Assembly (NCBI GenBank): GCA_036250195.1
Contig: JAVHZZ010000003.1
Span: 337,786,375 to 337,850,374, forward strand
Origin: Mixophyes australis
Taxonomy: Eukaryota > Chordata > Amphibia > Anura > Limnodynastidae
Length of the DNA: 64,000 nt
Reading direction: 5' to 3'
Shown: positions 57,719 through 64,000 of the stretch, one piece after another
Layout: each line of letters opens with the position of its first letter
Position numbering within the stretch: position 1 is the stretch's first letter
Notes under the pieces: generated by a model
The model's input: only the letters and a program-made list of their open reading frames with translations
Databases searched by the model: none
Told to the model about the DNA's origin: nothing
Translations under genes and position numbers: made by a program

Positions 57719-58131
57719 TTGCATGTCCTCTTCCTCACCCTACTTCTTCTCATGGCTGCTGGTGACATTTCACCTGACCCTGGACCTCGCACAATCCCCA
57801 TTCTCCGTTCAGGCTCCTCGCTCCATCCCAATTCTTTCCATCCATCCCGTACTTCCAATCCCACCAACCTTATTCACATATCTACACTACCCTCTCTTCC
57901 CTTCTCTTGGACACTATGAAATGCCAGATCTATTTGTAACAAACTTGCATCCATTCATGATCTATTCATTTCAAATCCCTCAGCCTCCTTACCATTACTG
58001 AAACTTGGCTCACCTCCTCTGACGCTACATCCCCTGCAACTTTCCCCTATGGGGGACTCTCCCTCAGCCCTACCCCGGAAACACACAAAGTGGTGGAGTA
58101 GGCATTCTATTTTCTCCAAGCTACAACTTCC
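57719..58131 (+). pseudogene. L2-like LINE endonuclease N-terminal relic
   Basis: Reads LLLMAAGDISPDPGPR, then a WNARSICNKLASIHDLF block with TGA for the Trp codon, then ITETWLTSSDATSP, and after a frameshift GVGILFSPSYNF. These are the start and first motifs (N-A-R-S, ITETWL) of the AP-type endonuclease of L2/CR1 LINEs. At least two frameshifts and one stop. It is cut off by the MITE at 58132. Confidence 0.85.
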
Positions 58132-58345
58132 ACTGTTTTTTCATGTAGCACACAAATACTTGATAGCTTATTTGTACACTGAAATTTAAAGTTGATATTT
58201 GTGTGCTACATGAAAAAACAGACAGTATTTAACTTATGTTCAAAACAGAATACTAATTTGCACCCCTTGCATTGTAACATGGTTTTGTCCAGGAGACTTA
58301 AATAAGAAGTTTCTCAAGTTAAGATCCTTAATGAATCAGGCCCCA
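58132..58345. mobile_element. MITE, GCCTGATTCATTAAGG family
   Basis: TGTTTTTTCATGTAGCACAC to CCTTAATGAATCAGGCCCC. Nearly identical to 3229-3430. It forms the junction between the L2 relic and the gypsy relic. Confidence 0.8.
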
Positions 58346-59640
58346 GGTTATTATGGTCAGCCAATATGGTAACTGTATATTTTGAACCTTGGAGACATTC
58401 CTCAAGCGCACATTTAACTGCCAGTGTCTCTCTGTTACCAACATAATAATTGTGTTTGGCAGGAGAAAATTTCTCGGAAATATGAACAAGGATGAAGTCT
58501 CGGAGTGATCGAATCCATCTTAGATAGAATAGCTCCAACTACAATATCTGAAGTGTAGACTTCCACTATGAATGGTAACTGATTGTTGGGGTGGAATAAA
58601 ACCAGAGATAAGATAAAAGCCTTCTTTAAAGATTCAAAATATTCATGAGGAAAAGTTTTCTCCCTTTTTGATCAAAGCTGTTATCGGAGCCACAATTCAA
58701 GCAAATGAGGTAAAAATATTTTATAATAATTTGAGAATCGGATCTTTGAATGACCTTTAAATTTGTAGGTGCAGCCAATTTAACATTGAAATAACCCAGA
58801 AATGAGATCTGGAATACCTCAAATTCACATCTTTCATTTTTTGCGAATAAGTGATTTGCTATTAAATGTTCCCCCCAAAAATTTATAGAGTAAATGAAAA
58901 TATCATCAAGATACGCCACAACAAAAAGTCCCAGAAAGTCACTGAAGGTGTCATTAATGAGATCCTGAAATACAGCAGGAGAATTGCAAAGTCTAAATAG
59001 CGTTACCAGGAACTCATAATATCTGGTGTGAGTATTGTAAAGCGCTACGGAATTTGCTGGTGCTATATAAATACATTTTGATGATGAAGATAATGAACAC
59101 AGTTTTCCATTCATCTCCTGCTCTGATTTTTTTTTAGATTATATACTCCATGCAGATTTATTATGGAGAAGATAGTAGCTCCTTGTAGCTGATCGAAATT
59201 AAAGCTAATGGACATTCATTTTTAATAGTAATATTATTTACTCATCAGAAGTCAATACACAGGCATAACTCTCTGTCATTTTTTGACACAAGAAAGAACC
59301 ACTGGACACCTAGATGGCTGATTGAACTTTTTCTCTAAATTTTGTTTGATATAATCGTCCATGCCCTTGACTTCTGAAGCAGACAGCGAATATAATTTAG
59401 GTAGAGGATAAATTCCCAGGGCACAGGTAGAGTAGGATGTAAATGAGTGCATTGTCTAATGGTGGTACATAAGGGAGAATGGAAGTGTGGTCCTCCCCTG
59501 TATCATCCAATTTTCTGCGAAACAAATTAAATTTTGACTGGTAGGTATCATCAGGAAAAATGGCACATATTAAATTCTGTGTCTCAGTAATTCTTATTAG
59601 ATAAGTAGTGAAAAGTTTGGAACGTGTTGGATGTTATAAA
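58346..59640 (-). pseudogene. Decayed Ty3/gypsy pol (RT and RNase H)
   Basis: On the minus strand: KGMDDYIKQNLEKKF (about 59370), then YYEFLVTLFRLCNSPAVFQD and VVAYLDDIFIYS (RT motif with intact YLDD), FLGY, and further [20 protein letters not shown] with ADHNNL from RNase H. Spacing and the order RT then RNase H are as in ordinary gypsy elements. It is broken by many stops and by a short L2 tail insertion at 59035-59095. Different family from the element at 33-37 kb. No LTR recognised. Confidence 0.85.
59035..59095 (+). mobile_element. Short L2-type 3' tail insertion
   Basis: TTGTAAAGCGCTACGGAATT, TGCTGGTGCTATATAAATAC and GATGATGAAGATAATGA inserted in the gypsy RT frame. Nearly identical to the LINE tail at 17890-17942. 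A very short 5'-truncated retrotransposition. Confidence 0.85.
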
Positions 59641-59807
59641 GACACCCGACAATACACCTTGTATACACCTTGTACTTAATGCCACTTTGCTTTCATTGGA
59701 CCGGCAGCAGTTGTGATGTTCCATTTAAACATCAGCTGACACCTCAGATGAACTAAAATCAGCCATGAGGAATCAGAAACATTGCAGTGAAAACCATATT
59801 GGGAGAT

Positions 59808-60500
59808 CTGATGACATGTGAGAAGGTCTGATGGCATATGAGGGGCCAAGGGGTGGTCTAATGTGGCATGTGGGAAATGCTTATTGCATATAAGGGGCAT
59901 ATAGAGTGGTCTCATGTGGCATGTGAGAAGGTCTGATGACATATTAGGGACATCGTGGGTGGCCTGATGGGCACGTGGGGAGGTCTGATGCATATAAGGG
60001 GTATGTAGAGTGATCTTGTGGTATTTGGGCAGGTCTGATGGCATGTGAGGGGCATGTGGGGAGGTCTGATGCATATAATGGGAATGTGGGGTGGTCTGAT
60101 GTGGCATGTGGGGAGGTCTGATGGCATATAAGGGACATGTGAGGTCATCTTCTGTCATGTGGTGAAGCAGATGGGCTTGTGGGAGATCTGAAGTCATGTG
60201 GGGAGGTCTGAAGGCATGTAAGGGTCATGTGAGGTCATCTTGTGGCATGTGGGGATGCTGATGGGCATGTGGTGACATCTGATGGCAAGTAGGGAAGTAT
60301 GATGGGCATGTAAGGAGCATGTGGGGAGGCTGATGGCCAAGCAAGGGACATTGTAGAGAGATTTGTTGGCATGTGGGGAGGTTTGATGGGCATGCAAGGG
60401 GCATTGAATTAGGTTTGATGGCATGTGGGACAATCTAATGGGTATTTAAGGAGTCATGTGGAAAAGCCAAAGGGCATGTAAAGAAGTCTGAGGGGCATGT
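59808..60500. repeat. Degenerate VNTR of GGCATGTGGGGAGGTCTGAT units
   Basis: Diverged direct repeats built of GGTCTGATGGCATATAAGGG and GGCATGTGGGGAGG, unit about 18-45 bp in higher-order combinations. Minus-strand frames rich in CHQTSPHA are artefacts of it. Confidence 0.9.
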
Positions 60501-61183
60501 TGGTCATTGATGACTTTTTTTTTATCCCCACTTCAACAGTACGCTCCACAGTGATTGTGGATGCAGTAGCAGCGTGAGCTGCTGTGAAGAGACTATAATT
60601 ATCCCTTTCAACCCTCATCCTCTGTATACAGCAGTGAGGTAAGAGCTGTGCTGACCTGGTGATTATTGTGAACATTTTAGCAATGTTGGACATTTTCTTT
60701 TTCGCTTAACAAGATATTGTAAATTGTTATATTTTCAATGTGTGTATACGGTATGTATATGTGTGTTTATACTGTGTATATTTATATGCACACATATATA
60801 ACAGATAAAGTTGGCTCTTTGCAGTACTATATATATTTTTGGGATCTTCGTCTCTGGCTGGTTGGTCACCCCTGGTCTATGGCATAAGAAATACTACACT
60901 ATGTTACAATGTCTGTTTTTCTTTCAAATACACCATGGGACTTATTCTTTGATGAATCGTGATGATTTCATATAAAACGTATCAACATGAATTGTCTGAA
61001 CATTGATATCTGGACACCATTATTATAAGAAGAGACGTTTTTGGCATGAACATTGTACTTAGTACTTTAATGATACTACTTATTCATTGTCACACTGTTT
61101 GATTATATATGTATATATACATATGTTTGATATATATTATGGATGCATACTTTATATTGATTTAACTATTTTATTAGTACACT
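60501..61183. other. Upstream flank, nothing recognised
   Basis: Contains TA-rich stretches at 60740-60835 and 61105-61140. No gene. Confidence 0.4.
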
Positions 61184-61494
61184 ATGGGCCTGAGTCATTA
61201 AGGAAAGTAGGGCAAAGAAATTAGTAAGTTTTCTCGTGGACAAAACCATGTTACAATGCAAGGGGAGCAAATTAGTTTATTATTTTGCACATAAGGAAAA
61301 TACTGACTGTTTTTTCATGTAGCACACAAATACTTGATAGCTTATTTGTACACTGAAATCTTAAGTTGATCAAGGACATGCTCTACTCCAAATATAAATC
61401 TGCCATCACCTTTTAAATTTACCTCCCCCTCCAATGCAAAATAGTTGTGCCTTAATCACTTTTGCTTAACTTTCCTTAATGAATCAGGCTCATA
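61184..61494. mobile_element. Complete foldback MITE, TGGGCCTGAGTCATTAAGG ends
   Basis: Left TGGGCCTGAGTCATTAAGGA and right TCCTTAATGAATCAGGCTCA are inverted ends, flanked by TA on both sides. The reference copy for 3229, 16196, 29596 and 58132. Superfamily not resolved (TA duplication would suggest Tc1/mariner, a 3-bp TWA would suggest Harbinger). Confidence 0.8.
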
Positions 61495-61619
61495 GTTATT
61501 AATGAAAAAACAACTATAATAAAAAAAAGTTTATTTTTCAATGAAATACGTTTATCAAGATGTTATTAATGTCTGCTTTACATAAAATGCATTTTTCCAA
61601 TCATTTCCAACTACCCTTG

Positions 61620-61830
61620 TTTTTGTGTGAGCAATGGCACTGAGAAATGTCACTGGAGACTGGAGAGTGACAAGAACACTGCTACCCCTGTTTCTGTGTG
61701 ATCAATGGCGCTAAATCTCCTGGGGCGGGAGGTACTTATGGAATCCAAATACAGCAAGATCTGATGATGCAACAATGACATTTTGCCTTGATTCAGATCT
61801 GAGGACGCGCAAAAGTAACGAGCCCAAATA
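61620..61830 (-). mobile_element. hAT 5'-end fragment, inverted relative to element D
   Basis: Collinear with 29155-29415 (for example GGAGACTGGAGAGTGACAAG, CAACAATGACATTTTGCCTT, GACGCGCAAAAGTA). It overlaps in content with 62160-62200, which is in the opposite orientation, so it is a separate piece. Confidence 0.75.
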
Positions 61831-62217
61831 ATTGTTATTGCCCAAAGATTTGTTGGATGTGCCCTAAATTAAGTAATTGGTCATTCAACATGCTTACGCC
61901 CCTCTATCCCATACTGTCTATGCCATAATGAAAAAAGTAAGTCACAAAGCTTCAATAGCAAAATAAATAAATGCATATAATACATAAAAGAAAAAAGTAA
62001 TCAAAATCATTATAAAACCATTTGTATGATTTCTGTGACCTAGCTCTGACTCTGCTAGACATGTGTCTAGTTTGCCTGTATCTTAAATACAAGCATAGGT
62101 GCAAGCTTAGGGTGGTCTATCTTTCACTTACCTAAATATTGTGAAAATTAAATAAAGAAAGAGGAGGGGGTAATGTTCTTCAAAGTCTCCAGTGACATTC
62201 AGGAGAGCTCCATTGCT

Positions 62218-62414
62218 CCATTGCTAATTGTCATTGCTGAAATACAAATAATAGGGCTGACAGTCTTGGTCTTCTAAATCTGCAGTCTCATTGTACTATG
62301 TTATATAGGTAACACACAAAGAGGAGTGCTCCATTGCTAATTATTGCTGAAATAGAAACAATAGGGCTGGCAGTCTTGGTCTTCTAAATTTGCAGTCACA
62401 TTGTACTGTGTTAT
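62218..62414. repeat. 110-bp tandem duplication abutting the hAT D start codon
   Basis: ATTGCTGAAATA(C/G)AAA...GGCTG(A/G)CAGTCTTGGTC...TTGTACT(A/G)TGTTAT occurs at 62233-62304 and 62343-62414. The second copy ends 4 bp before the ATG at 62419. Confidence 0.88.
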
Positions 62415-62418
62415 CAAA

Positions 62419-64000
62419 ATGGATTCACAGCGGTACACAGAAGACCAGGATCACCAACCAGCTGCTGGCACCAGTCATGATGACAGTAATCCTTCTATAT
62501 CATCTGCTAAAGCCTATGTTAAAGTGCAAAGTATTTTTAAACCAGGGAAATAAAAATGTAAAAAAACACCTTTTACCTTGGTCAAGAAAAAATAGACCTG
62601 TAAACCAGACAAAGTTATCTGCAGAAAAAAATAAAATTGCCAACATGCCACTCTACACACACAGTGGCAGGGAAAGAATGAGGCCTTCGTCTTTCTCTAT
62701 GAGTGCTAGTTCTGCAACTGTCACTGAGGCATCTTCTTGTAAGGTCAGCCATGACCAAGCAAGACCTTGTTATTCTGACTACAAAAGTGGTGTCCAGATG
62801 CTTTTGCGTGTAAAAGCTGAGCTGGAAGAAAACAGTAAGGCATTAAAGGAAAATATATGTTCAGATTCAGAAATGACACAGATCCCTGAGGAGAGTCTAT
62901 CCACGAGTGCTATGTGTAATCCTGACCTGTTTGATAGTGTACTCATAAAAAGGCCTCTTTCAGCATTTCTGCAGATGTGTGCATGAACAGGCCAAGTGTA
63001 GCCAGTGATACACAAATTGAGGATGCCAATTTGGAATTGCAACAGGATGAGGGGGATTTTTGTGTAGCTGACGAGAGCGCTAATGAGGATGTTGATGAGG
63101 ATGATGTTGTTTGTGTAAGTCCTGCACCAGTGGAAGCAGTTCTTGCAAGTGATAAGAAGAAGACCATTGTCATGCCTGGGCATAAGACCAAAAAATCCAC
63201 TTCTTATGTGTGGAATTATTTGTTCCCAAATCCTGACAACAGTTGTCTCGCCATGTATAGCATTTGTAAAGTCACAGTCAGTAGAGGTAGGGACCTTAAC
63301 CATCTAGGAACCTCATCCATGTTACGCCATTTGAAGCGAGTTCATGGCAAACTGTTGGGAAAATTGGAAACTTATGCTAAAAAAATAACAACAAGCAGTC
63401 CACCATCAGCTAGGTCCCTTCTCTCAGCTAGATCCCGACACCTACAATCTACACCCACAAAACCGTCCTCATCAATATCCTCACAAGTGATCGGAGTTAG
63501 TCCTGCATCCAAGTTGCTAAGGCTAGATGACTCCTCCACTATCCTGGATTCCTCAGAAGAATTCTTGAGCGTTAGTCCCACTGCTGCTGCCGGGGGTGAA
63601 TTTTCCTCCTAGAAGCATACCAAGAAGAAGACTACTAGTAGCTTACAACAAATGACTGTTAAACAATCCTTTGCAAGAGGAAGCAAGTATGAAAGCTGTC
63701 ACCCAGTCGCAAAGCGGATCACAAATGCCATGGCAACTATGCTAGTATTAGATCTGCATCCAATATCCACTATTAATGCAGCTGGTTTCAAACAGTTACT
63801 TGAGGTTTTGTGTCCCTGTTACCAAATTCCATCACAACACCATTTTACTACAAAAGCCATTCCTTACCTCGTAAAAATATAATTATTGGGCTACAAAATG
63901 TACCCACTGTACACTTAACCACAGATATGTGGACAAGCGGAACTGGGCAAACTAAAGATTATATGACTGTGACAGCCCACTGGGTTGGTGATTCGCCTTC
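62419..64000 (+). pseudogene. hAT transposase pseudogene (element D), partial
   Basis: ATG at 62419 (MDSQRYTED) matches the starts of the other two copies. It shifts frame near 62545, reads IANMPLYTHSGRERMRP and LLRVKAELEEN, shifts back near 62950 (SVASDTQIEDANLEL), and enters the BED region TSYVWNYLFPNPDN. There the first zinc ligand is Tyr instead of Cys (AMYSIC versus AICSLC in element B), while SICK and HLKRVHG remain. A TAG stop at 63610 follows, then PVAKRITNAMATMLVLD and EVLCPCYQIPSQ, another frameshift near 63879, and VPTVHLTTDMWTSG up to the window edge. Close to the element B protein but clearly dead. Confidence 0.92.

Larger units (their letters stand above)
62161..64000 (+). mobile_element. 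hAT element D, truncated left end, continues past window
   Basis: Upstream sequence (62170-62290) is the inverse of 29100-29215 in the short hAT at 28.8 kb. It is followed by a transposase pseudogene on the plus strand. No 5' terminus (TAGAGATG) is found between 61830 and 62161, so this end is truncated or rearranged. Confidence 0.88.

Noticed and set aside
59676..60433. Frames rich in CHQTSPHA and MPSDLPTC on the minus strand
   Set aside because: Translation of a degenerate VNTR; all three frames show similar low-complexity content.

Overview
The window looks like a vertebrate, most likely anuran amphibian, nuclear locus. It is dense in DNA transposons and MITEs, L2-type LINEs, a tRNA-derived SINE and BED-finger hAT elements, with very little host coding sequence. 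The species assignment is an inference from repeat content; no sequence here fixes it.

Host gene: two exons of one gene lie on the minus strand. Exon 1 (43749-43847, 33 codons from the ATG to a GTAAGT donor) and exon 2 (26013-26090, 26 codons between an AG acceptor and a GTAATA donor) join in phase 0. They encode the start of phospholipase C beta 1 (PLCB1), the beginning of its N-terminal PH domain. Intron 1 is 17,658 bp (26091-43748). Bases 1-26012 are the start of intron 2, and 44.2-64 kb is upstream flank. No other host gene was recognised.

Introns (1-43.7 kb): both introns are filled with repeats. There are several hAT-type MITEs with intact 8-bp target-site duplications, PIF/Harbinger-like MITEs, and a 2.6-kb defective hAT (13485-16087) carrying two 100-bp tandem arrays. 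There is a long diverged repeat present twice (about 11.9-12.9 kb and 20.7-21.9 kb), each copy split by a different insertion. L2 and CR1-like LINE 3' ends, a short hAT deletion derivative (28821-29484) and tRNA-derived SINEs are also present. A 5'-truncated Ty3/gypsy element (33432 to about 36750, minus strand) has its integrase domain before reverse transcriptase, the copia-like order known from Gmr1-type elements.

Upstream flank (44-64 kb): the main feature is a nest. A 7.5-kb hAT (47693-55236, 8-bp duplication AAAAAAAT) sits inside a 2.2-kb non-autonomous relative in the opposite orientation (47590-57350, 8-bp duplication ATTTTATT). The inner element keeps a nearly intact BED-finger hAT transposase (50666-53663, minus), interrupted only by a homopolymer frameshift. 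All transposase-bearing copies in the window (13.5 kb, 50 kb, 62 kb) have private tandem repeats next to the transposase start codon. The 3' subterminal modules of the nested pair contain short fossil pieces of the transposase itself. The rest is an L2 endonuclease relic, a second decayed gypsy pol, a degenerate VNTR and a third hAT transposase pseudogene running off the right edge.
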